Source: Boseongicola sp. SB0675_bin_26
Lineage (GTDB): Bacteria; Pseudomonadota; Alphaproteobacteria; Rhodobacterales; Rhodobacteraceae
NCBI GenBank assembly: GCA_009843725.1
Contig: VYCX01000445.1
Location: forward strand, 1-6,392
Length of the DNA: 6,392 nucleotides
Reading direction: 5' to 3'
The translations under genes and the position numbers were made by a program. The notes below the pieces were generated by a model that had not been told where the DNA came from, did no database searches, and was given only the letters and a program-made list of their open reading frames with translations. Shown one piece after another: positions 1 through 6,392 of the stretch; the stretch's first letter is position 1, and every line of letters starts with the position of its first letter.

Positions 1-849
1 GAAGGTCAGGGACGGCAGGCTGCGCGTCCCCGGTTTCGGTCCCCTGGCCATCCGCGGGAAGGACGGCAACCCATGCCCCGGCGGGAAGCCGGTCTCCGCC
101 GTCCTCAAGCGCGCCGGCGGCAGGTGGCACGCCATGGTATGCCTCCCGGCGGAGGTCGAGGCGCCCGCCGACAACGGCCGTGTCGTCGGCCCCGACAGGA
201 ACGGGGGCCAGGTCGCGGACAGCGACGGCGAGGTCACCGGATGCCCGACATGGCGCGGCTGGAGGCGCGGTCCCGAAGGCTGCAGCGGAAGCCGTCCCGG
301 CAGCGCAAGGCCAGCTGGCGGCGCGAGCGGACCAAGCGGCACCTGTCGAGGGTGCGCCGCAAGATCGCCAACAGGCGGAAGAACTGGCATCGCCACGTGA
401 GCCGCAGGCTCGCGGCGGAGGCGGGAACCGTCGCCGTCGAGGGGCTGAACGTGAAGGGGATGACGCGCTCCGCGAAGGGCACGGCAGAGGCGCCCGGCAC
501 GATGGTGGCCCAGAAGTCCGGCACCAACCGCGTCATCCTGGACACGGGCTGGACGGCGTTGAAGCGGATGCTGGAATACAAGGCGGCGAACGTGATCGTC
601 GTTCCCGCCAGGAACACGTCAAGGACATGCCACGAGTGCGGCGCGAAGGACGAGCGCAATCGCGATCCCAGAACTCGGGCGAATTTCCGTTGCGTGGCCT
701 GCGGCCACGCGGCCCATGCCGACATCAACGCGGCGAAGAACATCCTTGCGCGCGCCCTCGACGGCGCGGCAGGACGAGACGAGGCGTCCGAGACTGGCGC
801 ATCTGCACGGCCAGAAGCGTTTGCGTTGGCAACTTCCGCTGACCCGTGA
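1..849 (+). pseudogene. tnpB: tnpB, IS200/IS605 (IS1341-type) RNA-guided nuclease; 5'-truncated by the window and frameshifted
   Basis: This is the 3' part of a TnpB gene. Intact TnpB is an omega-RNA-guided RuvC nuclease carried by IS200/IS605-family elements. From base 2 the protein reads in one frame through the RuvC-I motif GPDRN (aspartate codon at 194-196) to codon 233-235. It then continues one frame over, from 238, with MPDMARLEARSRRLQRK. A single base missing at 235/236 restores one protein. The second part has the RuvC-II glutamate in VAVEGLNVKGM (codon 439-441), a four-cysteine zinc knuckle (CHECG, codons from 628; CVACG, from 691) and the RuvC-III aspartate in HADINAAKNIL (codon 721-723). 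All catalytic residues remain, so decay looks recent. The N-terminal domain lies left of the window. After ALAT near 832 another frame reads PLTREINAC, which may be the original C terminus. No TnpA is visible. It converges on nuoF. The family call is firm; loss of function is inferred. Confidence 0.9.
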
Positions 850-1186
850 AATCAATGCTTGCAACGGCCAGGCCATCAGTCTTGTCAAGCATATAGATGC
901 CATGAGCCGTGTCGGGATTTTCGCTTGCGGCTGATTCGCCTCGTGTGAACAGTGCGTCCACAACATGTTGGGGCAAGGGGCGCGTTGCCTGCGACCCCTT
1001 GCGAGCGAATTCCTGCGGCCGGATTGACTGCAAAATCGGCAAGAGCAGTCAAGGTCCGCTCCTGACAGCGATGGCATCTTTCGCAGCTCGGAATGGAATG
1101 GGAGTCGTTGGAGACCCGGGGCAGGAACTCCTGAACGCCGTTGCGGAACACGTTGAAGCTTGACAAGGCAGACCCCGCGCGCAGGT
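850..1186. other. Gap between tnpB and nuoF with no convincing gene
   Basis: No gene is supported here. The stretch holds a 7-bp inverted repeat (855-861 with 886-892), a perfect 10-bp palindrome (961-970) and a strong hairpin (973-1002). Reading the minus strand, the frame from about 1010 down to 850 gives protein-like text (for example DALFTRGESAASENPD), but it has no convincing start or ribosome site and runs antisense into tnpB. The right end of the tnpB element must lie near or inside this stretch, but I cannot place its boundary. No T-rich terminator follows nuoF, which fits the operon having continued leftwards. Confidence 0.5.
973..1002. repeat. Strong hairpin downstream of tnpB and nuoF
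   Basis: GCAAGGGG (973-980) pairs perfectly with CCCCTTGC (995-1002). The stem extends inward by three pairs (981-983 with 991-993) past a bulged A at 994, leaving a 7-base loop. Neither strand has a T-run after it, so it is not a canonical terminator. It lies about 120 bases after the tnpB stop, where the right-end palindrome of an IS200/IS605 element could sit. Hairpins with a bulged base are typical of those ends. It could equally be an intercistronic RNA structure of the nuo transcript. The structure is seen; both roles are inferred. Confidence 0.5.
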
Positions 1187-2485
<1,299 letters not shown>

Positions 2486-2519
2486 CTGCCTGTCCCATCC
2501 TGCAACCGGCCATCACATG

Positions 2520-2747
2520 TCAGCGCATCTTGCGCCGCTTGCGCCAAATCCGCCATGTCACGATTAGCGCCCAGAGAAAACCTGCAAGGGCAAAAAGGTC
2601 GACCAGAAACGCGTATCGACCCGGGAGGCCGAGCCAGTCACCCGCTGACTGGGCAACGAGCCAAAGGATCATCGTAAGCGCTATGACGAGCGCCACGATG
2701 CGTCCTTGACGGCCCAGCGCGCGATCCGTTTCATTGCCGTCAGTCAT
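2520..2747 (-). CDS. DUF5337-like small membrane protein in the nuo operon
   Basis: A 75-residue protein with two predicted transmembrane helices. Helix 1 is about residues 17-36 (VALVIALTMILWLVAQ core), a short amphipathic turn follows (GDWLGLPGRYAF), and helix 2 is about 45-66. A very basic tail ends in RKRRKMR, so both termini are probably cytoplasmic. The pattern and its place between nuoE and nuoF match my recollection of the DUF5337 family of Rhodobacterales; the family name is recalled, not searched. The frame stays open upstream to 2885, but the ATG at 2747 is chosen because recognisable similarity begins there and the extension has no such character. That ATG overlaps the stop of the preceding small frame as ATGA, suggesting translational coupling. 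Function is unknown; a role in complex I assembly or membrane anchoring is only inferred from position. Confidence 0.8.
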   Translation of the reverse strand: MTDGNETDRALGRQGRIVALVIALTMILWLVAQSAGDWLGLPGRYAFLVDLFALAGFLWALIVTWRIWRKRRKMR

Positions 2748-2914
2748 AAGCAGCCGGCATGGTCTTCGCGGGGCACTCCGGCCAGCTGGACATCGGCGCG
2801 ACGTGGAATTCCCGACAGCGAGAATGGAAGAACTGCGCGGCAACGACATGCAGCCACCGCCTTCCTGATGACGGCCGCGCCGCAAATTCCGACGATGCAG
2901 GCAGGTCCGGGCAT
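2744..2914 (-). CDS. Small frame (56 codons) between nuoE and the DUF5337-like gene
   Basis: The frame starts two bases after the nuoE stop and ends in a TGA that overlaps the ATG of the DUF5337-like gene as ATGA. It begins MPGPACIVGICGAAVIRKA, which is weakly hydrophobic with several cysteines and alanines, and ends REDHAGCL. No family is recognised. The ribosome-site match upstream (ACGGGA inside the end of nuoE) is poor. G or C at third codon positions is only about 60 percent by hand count, lower than expected for a gene of this genome. It fills the whole gap neatly, which favours a real coupled peptide, but a 56-codon frame can occur by chance in GC-rich DNA. Confidence 0.3.
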   Translation of the reverse strand: MPGPACIVGICGAAVIRKAVAACRCRAVLPFSLSGIPRRADVQLAGVPREDHAGCL

Positions 2915-2916
2915 GT

Positions 2917-3594
2917 CTAGTTCCCGTCTATGCGCTTGACGGTGTCACGTACCGTCACCGCAAGCTGAACGCTTGCGTTGTGTCTCTGCCTCTCGTCCTC
3001 CCGCACATCAAGACTGGTGAGCCCCGAAACCGGCTCGGAGGCAAAGCGACCGTTTTGCGGCCCAGGCACCGGAATCTTGCCTTGGGCAAGTTCATCAATG
3101 ATTTCCGCCAATCGCTCCACGGTCAGGTCTTCGTAGTAATCCTTGCCAATCTGCGCCATCGGCGCGTTCGAACATGCCCCGAGGCACTCGACCTCCTCCC
3201 AGGAGAGCTTTCCGTCCTCGGAAACCTCGTGCGGAGACTCGGCGATCTTCTTCCTGCAAACCGCGACCAGATCTTCGGCGCCGCAGATCATGCAGGAGGT
3301 CGTGCCGCAGACCTGGACATGGGCAACGCTTCCGACCGGCTGCAACTGGAACATGAAGTAGAACGTCGCGACCTCGAGCGCCCGGATATAGGCCATGTCC
3401 AGCGTGGCCGCGACATGCTCGATCGCAGCGCGGCTGAGCCAGCCCTCCTGCTCCTGCGCCCGCCAGAGAAGCGGGATAATGGCGCTGGCCTGCCGCCCTT
3501 CCGGGTATTTCGCGATCTGACGTTCCGCCCACGCCTGATTGGCGGGCGTGAAGGCGAAGCTCTCCGGCTGCTCGGCGTGAAGGCGGCGAAGCAT
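2917..3594 (-). CDS. nuoE: NADH-quinone oxidoreductase subunit E (N1a 2Fe-2S subunit)
   Basis: NuoE (24-kDa-type, thioredoxin-like fold) holds the 2Fe-2S cluster N1a next to NuoF in the NADH-oxidising tip of complex I. It is 225 residues long. An N-terminal helical part ([17 protein letters not shown], about 39-53, and [14 protein letters not shown], about 69-82) precedes the cluster domain. The ligands are C96 and C101 ([10 protein letters not shown]) and C137 and C141 ([10 protein letters not shown]). Past about residue 180 there is a tail ([10 protein letters not shown], then [10 protein letters not shown]) of the kind seen in alphaproteobacterial NuoE. It is a short-type NuoE without the long C-terminal extension I recall in some Rhodobacter relatives. 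The start ATG at 3594 has GAGGA four bases upstream (3599-3603). That site overlaps the stop of the small frame after nuoD, so coupling is possible. Confidence 0.97.
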   Translation of the reverse strand: MLRRLHAEQPESFAFTPANQAWAERQIAKYPEGRQASAIIPLLWRAQEQEGWLSRAAIEHVAATLDMAYIRALEVATFYFMFQLQPVGSVAHVQVCGTTSCMICGAEDLVAVCRKKIAESPHEVSEDGKLSWEEVECLGACSNAPMAQIGKDYYEDLTVERLAEIIDELAQGKIPVPGPQNGRFASEPVSGLTSLDVREDERQRHNASVQLAVTVRDTVKRIDGN

Positions 3595-3601
3595 CAGTTC
3601 C

Positions 3602-3679
3602 TCATTTCGCTCGCGAAGGCCGGATCTTCACGGCCTGATCCCGTCTGCGGAGCACGAAAGTCCAGAAAGAAGCCGTCAT
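3602..3679 (-). CDS. Very small frame (25 codons) bridging nuoD and nuoE
   Basis: The ATG overlaps the nuoD stop as ATGA, and the frame ends seven bases before the nuoE ATG. Its own TGA is part of the TGAGGA ribosome site used by nuoE. The peptide starts [15 protein letters not shown] and is short and basic. No family is recognised. A competing frame through the same gap ends in TGATG on the nuoE start but has no start codon of its own outside nuoD. Either could carry ribosomes from nuoD to nuoE. The evidence is only position and overlap, so this may be plain spacer. Confidence 0.15.
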   Translation of the reverse strand: MTASFWTFVLRRRDQAVKIRPSRAK

Positions 3680-4887
3680 CGGTCCACCTCCCCGAACACA
3701 ATGTCCATCGTTCCAATGATGGCGGATACGTCCGCCAGCATGTGCCCCTTCGAAACATGGTCCATGGCTTGAAGATGCAGGTACCCCGGCGCCCGGATCT
3801 TCGCGCGATAGGGCCTGTTGGTGCCGTCAGCCACAAGGTAGACTCCAAACTCGCCCTTGGGGGCCTCCACGGCGGCATAGACCTCGCCCTCAGGCACGCG
3901 GAATCCCTCGGTATACAGCTTGAAGTGGTGAATCAGGGCTTCCATCGAAGTCTTCATGTCACTCCGTGACGGAGGGGTCAGCTTGCCTCGGGCAAGGACT
4001 TCGCCCGGTTCCGCCCTCAGTTTCTCGCATGCCTGCTTGATGATCTTCAGGCTCTCCCGCATCTCGGCCATGCGGCAGAGATACCGGTCATAGCAGTCGC
4101 CGTTCTTTCCCACGGGAATCTGGAAGTCGAACTCGTCATAGCACTCGTAGGGCTGCGATCGCCGGAGGTCCCATGCCATCCCGGAGCCGCGCACCATAAC
4201 GCCCGAGAATCCCCAATCCAGGGCTTCCTGTTCGGAGACGATGCAAATGTCCACATTTCGCTGCTTGAATATCCGGTTTTCCGTCAGGAGGCCATCGATG
4301 TCGTTCAGCGCCTTTGGGAACGCGTCCGCCCATCTGTCTATGTCGTCCACGAGTTCCGGCGGAAGGTCCTGATGCACGCCGCCCGGGCGAAAGTAGGCGG
4401 CATGCAGCCGCGCCCCGCAAGCCCGCTCGTAGAACACCATGAGCTTCTCGCGTTCCTCGAACCCCCAGAGCGGCGGAGTCAGGGCTCCGACATCCAATGC
4501 CTGCGTCGTCACGTTCAACAGGTGATTCAGGATGCGACCGATCTCCGAGTACAGGACCCGGATCAGCGACGCTCGGCGGGGGATTTCGGTGCCGGTCAGC
4601 CTTTCGATCGCGAGGCACCAGGCATGCTCCTGGTTCATCGGCGCCACGTAGTCCAGTCTGTCGAAATACGGCAGGTTCTGCAGGTAGGTGCGGCTTTCCA
4701 TCAGTTTTTCGGTGCCGCGATGAAGCAGGCCGATATGCGGATCGCAGCGCTCGACGATCTCTCCGTCAAGCTCCAGCACCAGCCGCAGCACGCCATGAGC
4801 GGCCGGGTGCTGCGGCCCGAAATTGATGTTGAAGTTCCGGAGCTTCTTCTCGCCGGTCAGGGCGTCGTCGGGCTTGCCGTCCATCAT
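3676..4887 (-). CDS. nuoD: NADH-quinone oxidoreductase subunit D (quinone-site 49-kDa-type subunit)
   Basis: NuoD lies at the junction of the two arms of complex I and, with NuoB, forms the quinone-binding pocket. It is homologous to the large subunit of [NiFe] hydrogenases. The 403-residue product is full length. It contains [13 protein letters not shown] (about 24-36; H31 matches the quinone-site histidine), the complex I 49-kDa signature [16 protein letters not shown] (55-70), DRLDYVAPM with the quinone-site tyrosine Y80, [15 protein letters not shown] (134-148) and the RPGGV loop (167-171). The C terminus is [14 protein letters not shown]. The frame is open upstream to 5154, but that stretch overlaps nuoC and does not resemble NuoD. 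Two adjacent ATGs at 4887 and 4884 follow GGAGAGGG (4892-4899), and either could be used. The first forms ATGA with the stop of the 49-codon frame upstream. Confidence 0.97.
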   Translation of the reverse strand: MMDGKPDDALTGEKKLRNFNINFGPQHPAAHGVLRLVLELDGEIVERCDPHIGLLHRGTEKLMESRTYLQNLPYFDRLDYVAPMNQEHAWCLAIERLTGTEIPRRASLIRVLYSEIGRILNHLLNVTTQALDVGALTPPLWGFEEREKLMVFYERACGARLHAAYFRPGGVHQDLPPELVDDIDRWADAFPKALNDIDGLLTENRIFKQRNVDICIVSEQEALDWGFSGVMVRGSGMAWDLRRSQPYECYDEFDFQIPVGKNGDCYDRYLCRMAEMRESLKIIKQACEKLRAEPGEVLARGKLTPPSRSDMKTSMEALIHHFKLYTEGFRVPEGEVYAAVEAPKGEFGVYLVADGTNRPYRAKIRAPGYLHLQAMDHVSKGHMLADVSAIIGTMDIVFGEVDR

Positions 4888-5033
4888 TCCGCCCTCTCCG
4901 GCCGTTGAGACATGTCCCTGCGGGGACAGACCTTCGTATCGCCATGCATGGGCATGCCGAACGACACGCCGGCACCGACAACCGGCGCTTGCCGGACGCT
5001 TGCGACGTACTTCAATCGAAACGTCCTGCTCAT
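4884..5033 (-). CDS. Small frame (49 codons) between nuoC and nuoD, ATGA-linked at both ends
   Basis: This frame fills the 142-base nuoC-nuoD gap exactly. Its ATG overlaps the nuoC stop (ATGA at 5030-5033) and its TGA overlaps the first nuoD ATG (ATGA at 4884-4887). The peptide begins [19 protein letters not shown], has a glycine/valine stretch (VVGAGVSFG), and ends in a basic and acidic tail (RPERAE). G or C at third positions is about 75 percent by hand count, closer to real genes here than the other small frames. AAAGG seven bases upstream is a fair ribosome site. No family is recognised. Reported Rhodobacter capsulatus and Paracoccus nuo clusters also contain unidentified frames between subunit genes, so a real small protein is plausible but not shown. 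Confidence 0.4.
   Translation of the reverse strand: MSRTFRLKYVASVRQAPVVGAGVSFGMPMHGDTKVCPRRDMSQRPERAE
4913..4928. repeat. Short hairpin before nuoD
   Basis: TGTCCC (4913-4918) pairs with GGGACA (4923-4928) around a TGCG loop, about 25 bases upstream of the nuoD start on its mRNA. There is no T-run, so it is not a terminator. It sits just ahead of the nuoD ribosome site and could affect initiation. A short stem like this can occur by chance in GC-rich DNA. Confidence 0.3.
4982..4995. repeat. Short hairpin in the nuoC-nuoD gap
   Basis: CCGGC (4982-4986) pairs with GCCGG (4991-4995) around a four-base loop, inside the 49-codon frame. It lacks a T-run. It may be an intercistronic structure or chance. 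Confidence 0.25.
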
Positions 5034-5644
5034 GGCTCAGCCTTTGCCCCGGCCCGTTCGTCCCCCGGCAGGATGTAGTTCGCTCCTTCCCACGGGGACA
5101 TGAAGTCGAATTGACGATATTCCTGCACCAGCTTCCCGGGCTCGTAGACGACACGTTTCAACTCTTCGTCGTGGCGCACCTCGACATACCCGGTCGTCGG
5201 GAAGTCCTTCCGCAGCGGATGACCCTGGAACCCGTAGTCGGTGAGGATGCGTCTCAGGTCGGAATGGCCTGAGAAAAGGATGCCGAACATGTCGAACACC
5301 TCGCGCTCGAACCAGCCCGCCGAGGCATGAATGCCTGTCAATGATGGCACAAACTCATCCTCGCGCACGGCGACCTTCAGGCGAATGCGCCGATTCCGGT
5401 GCATCGAAAGGAGATGATAAACCATGTCGAAGCGCACCTCCCGCTCCGGATAGTCGACGGCGGTTATGTCGACGAGCGTCGTGAACCGGTAGCTCTTGTC
5501 CGACTTGAGGAAGTCCGCCAAGCCGACGAGGGATGGCAGCGCAACCTCGACCGTCAGTTCCCCGAAGGCCACCGCGTGCGAGAGCACGCTGTCTGGTCGC
5601 TTCGCCTCGATCCCTGCTGCAAGTTCAGCTAGCTCTGTGGACAT
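5030..5644 (-). CDS. nuoC: NADH-quinone oxidoreductase subunit C (30-kDa-type subunit)
   Basis: NuoC is a cofactor-free peripheral-arm subunit that packs against NuoD and NuoB in the connecting module. The 204-residue product matches separate NuoC proteins; it is not fused to NuoD as in E. coli. The complex I 30-kDa signature is clear at about residues 113-132 ([20 protein letters not shown]), with serine after the histidine where proline is usual. [19 protein letters not shown] (135-153) follows, and the C terminus has [16 protein letters not shown]. The frame is open to 5827, but the extension is antisense-like text overlapping nuoB. The ATG at 5644 has GAGGAG (5651-5656) six bases upstream, a strong site that overlaps the nuoB stop, so nuoB and nuoC are tightly coupled with ten bases between them. 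Confidence 0.97.
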   Translation of the reverse strand: MSTELAELAAGIEAKRPDSVLSHAVAFGELTVEVALPSLVGLADFLKSDKSYRFTTLVDITAVDYPEREVRFDMVYHLLSMHRNRRIRLKVAVREDEFVPSLTGIHASAGWFEREVFDMFGILFSGHSDLRRILTDYGFQGHPLRKDFPTTGYVEVRHDEELKRVVYEPGKLVQEYRQFDFMSPWEGANYILPGDERAGAKAEP

Positions 5645-5654
5645 CGCTGTCTCC

Positions 5655-6188
5655 TCAGCGCGTGATTGTGCCCGTGCGGCGGATCTTGCGCTGCAACTGA
5701 AGGATGCCGTAGAGCAGCGCCTCCGCGGTCGGCGGGCAGCCCGGAACATAGACATCGACGGGAACGATCCGGTCACAGCCACGCACGACCGAGTAGCTGT
5801 AATGGTAGTAACCGCCGCCATTTGCACAGGACCCCATCGAGATCACGTAGCGTGGCTCCGGCATCTGGTCGTAGACCTTGCGCAAAGCGGGCGCCATCTT
5901 GTTCGTCAACGTTCCGGCCACGATCATCAGGTCCGACTGGCGCGGGCTCGCGCGAGGCGCCGTGCCGAAGCGCTCAAGGTCATAGCGCGGCATGGACGTG
6001 TGCATCATCTCGACAGCGCAGCACGCCAATCCGAACGTCATCCAGTGGAGACTCCCGGTTCGAACCCAATTGATGACGTCTGCGGTGGAGGTGACAAGAA
6101 AGCCCTTGTCCTGCAATTGCCGGTTGAACTCGCGCGCGTCCACGTCACGATCGGGGCCAGCGGCATTGGGCGATGTGACAACGCTCAT
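5655..6188 (-). CDS. nuoB: NADH-quinone oxidoreductase subunit B (N2 4Fe-4S subunit)
   Basis: NuoB (PSST/20-kDa-type) carries cluster N2, the last Fe-S cluster before quinone, and forms the quinone pocket with NuoD. The 177-residue product is full length. The N2 ligands are the adjacent C56 and C57 ([11 protein letters not shown]), C121 ([16 protein letters not shown]) and C151 ([16 protein letters not shown]). The [14 protein letters not shown] motif (66-79) and the [11 protein letters not shown] loop (90-100) are typical. The N terminus (about 1-25) is variable, as usual in this subunit. The start ATG at 6188 is fixed by a near-perfect ribosome site. The ATG overlaps, as ATGA, the stop of a 36-codon frame upstream. 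The gene is followed closely by nuoC. Confidence 0.98.
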   Translation of the reverse strand: MSVVTSPNAAGPDRDVDAREFNRQLQDKGFLVTSTADVINWVRTGSLHWMTFGLACCAVEMMHTSMPRYDLERFGTAPRASPRQSDLMIVAGTLTNKMAPALRKVYDQMPEPRYVISMGSCANGGGYYHYSYSVVRGCDRIVPVDVYVPGCPPTAEALLYGILQLQRKIRRTGTITR

Positions 6189-6295
6189 CGGTTCACCTCC
6201 TGAGAGCGCGGTTTATCCGCTCCCCCGTGAAGCGTCAACGCGGCCCAACGCAACGACTCATGCGTGACTTGCCAGGAATCGCAAGTCTGGCGCAT
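6185..6295 (-). CDS. Small frame (36 codons) between nuoA and nuoB
   Basis: The frame runs [20 protein letters not shown] and ends SQEVNR, with its TGA overlapping the nuoB ATG as ATGA. It covers about two thirds of the 150-base nuoA-nuoB gap. No usable ribosome site precedes its ATG, and that ATG is paired inside the hairpin at 6260-6295, which argues against efficient translation. No family is recognised. The ATGA overlap follows automatically from nuoB codon 2 starting with A, so it adds little weight. It may be spacer. Confidence 0.2.
   Translation of the reverse strand: MRQTCDSWQVTHESLRWAALTLHGGADKPRSQEVNR
6193..6201 (-). promoter_or_regulatory. Strong ribosome binding site of nuoB
   Basis: On the minus strand this reads AGGAGGTGA, with the AGGAGG core seven bases before the nuoB ATG. 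It is the best ribosome site in the window and fixes the nuoB start. Such a strong site suggests nuoB does not depend on read-through translation from nuoA. Confidence 0.85.
6260..6295. repeat. Long intercistronic hairpin between nuoA and nuoB
   Basis: GACTTGC (6266-6272) pairs with GCAAGTC (6281-6287) around an 8-base loop. ATGCG (6260-6264) pairs with CGCAT (6291-6295) outside it, across a 1/3-base internal loop, giving 12 pairs in all. No T-run follows on the operon strand, so it is not a canonical terminator. It could protect or delimit the nuoA end of the mRNA, or tune relative expression of nuoA and nuoB. The structure is seen; the role is inferred. Confidence 0.6.
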
Positions 6296-6316
6296 CCTGC
6301 GACGAAAGGCGGCAAT

Positions 6317-6330
6317 GCCGGGAGCCCGGC
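6317..6330. repeat. Short GC hairpin just after nuoA
   Basis: GCCGG (6317-6321) pairs with CCGGC (6326-6330) around GAGC, eight bases past the nuoA stop on the operon mRNA. It lacks a T-run. It lies beside the larger hairpin at 6260-6295, so the nuoA-nuoB junction carries two stems in a row. Confidence 0.35.
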
Positions 6331-6338
6331 GTCCGGAA

Positions 6339-6392
6339 TCACTCCCAGTCCATCGCGCCCTTTTTCCACTCGTAGGCGAATCCCACCGTCAG
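6339..6392 (-). CDS. nuoA: NADH-quinone oxidoreductase subunit A, C-terminal end only
   Basis: The last 17 codons and the TGA stop of nuoA are present; the rest lies right of the window. They read LTVGFAYEWKKGAMDWE, the strongly conserved NuoA C terminus (YEWKKGALDWE-like) that follows the third membrane helix. NuoA is a small membrane-arm subunit near the quinone-site entrance. Its position upstream of nuoB gives the usual nuoABCD order. The gap to nuoB is 150 bases, larger than the nuoB-nuoC gap of ten bases, and holds two hairpins and a small frame. Confidence 0.93.
   Translation of the reverse strand: MTVGFAYEWKKGAMDWE

Noticed and set aside
134..400. 88-codon plus-strand frame read as a separate small gene
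   Set aside because: Its first part is the upstream half of frameshifted tnpB (PDRN motif). After about 236 it is out-of-frame text.
234..743. Minus-strand 169-codon frame opposite tnpB
   Set aside because: It is the antisense shadow of the RuvC and zinc-finger coding region and has no independent support.
973..1002. Hairpin considered as the nuo operon terminator
   Set aside because: No run of T follows it on either strand. It is reported only as a structure.
2748..2885. N-terminal extension of the DUF5337-like protein to 2885
   Set aside because: The added 46 residues are arginine/serine-rich and not membrane-like. Family-like sequence starts at the ATG at 2747.
2980..3969. Plus-strand 329-codon open frame opposite nuoE and the end of nuoD
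   Set aside because: It runs antisense across two conserved genes and the gap between them, with no recognisable domain.
4888..5154. N-terminal extension of nuoD to the upstream start at 5154
   Set aside because: It would overlap the nuoC end and has no NuoD similarity. The ATG pair at 4887/4884 has a good ribosome site and gives the family length.
5645..5827. N-terminal extension of nuoC to 5827
   Set aside because: It overlaps nuoB out of frame and is serine/arginine-rich. The ATG at 5644 has a strong GAGGAG site.
5496..6203. Plus-strand 235-codon frame opposite nuoB and nuoC
   Set aside because: Antisense to NuoB with all four N2 cysteines; rich in arginine, alanine and histidine, as expected of a shadow frame.

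Overview
The window comes from an alphaproteobacterium, most likely of the Rhodobacterales (Roseobacter/Paracoccus type). The evidence is GC-rich DNA, the sequence character of the complex I subunits, and a DUF5337-type two-helix protein placed just upstream of nuoF, an arrangement I associate with this order. Lineage is inferred from sequence character, not from a database search.

Bases 1187-6392 are a minus-strand operon for the proton-pumping NADH:quinone oxidoreductase (complex I). Read in the direction of transcription (right to left) it holds nuoA (last 17 codons only), nuoB, nuoC, nuoD, nuoE, a DUF5337-like membrane protein gene, and nuoF. NuoE and NuoF carry the NADH/FMN input site and clusters N1a and N3. 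NuoC, NuoD and NuoB form the connecting arm with cluster N2 and the quinone pocket. NuoA belongs to the membrane arm. All Fe-S ligand cysteines expected in NuoB, NuoE and NuoF are present, so these genes look functional. For nuoD, nuoC and the DUF5337 gene the longest open frame overstates the gene, and internal starts are chosen here.

The gaps between the nuo genes are not empty. Small frames lie between nuoA and nuoB (36 codons), nuoC and nuoD (49), nuoD and nuoE (25), and nuoE and the DUF5337 gene (56). Several are joined to their neighbours by ATGA stop/start overlaps. The nuoA-nuoB gap also holds a 12-bp-stem hairpin. These are candidates for coupling peptides or for intercistronic control of subunit stoichiometry, but chance has not been excluded.

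Bases 1-849 on the plus strand, convergent with the operon, are the 3' part of a tnpB gene (IS200/IS605/IS1341-type RNA-guided nuclease). It keeps its RuvC and zinc-finger residues, but a one-base deletion near 235/236 puts its two halves in different frames, and a second slip near the C terminus is possible. It lies where nuoG would be expected. Bases 850-1186, between tnpB and nuoF, have no convincing gene but contain a strong 8+3 bp hairpin, a palindrome, and a protein-like minus-strand frame. No rRNA, tRNA, CRISPR array, clear promoter or canonical terminator was seen.
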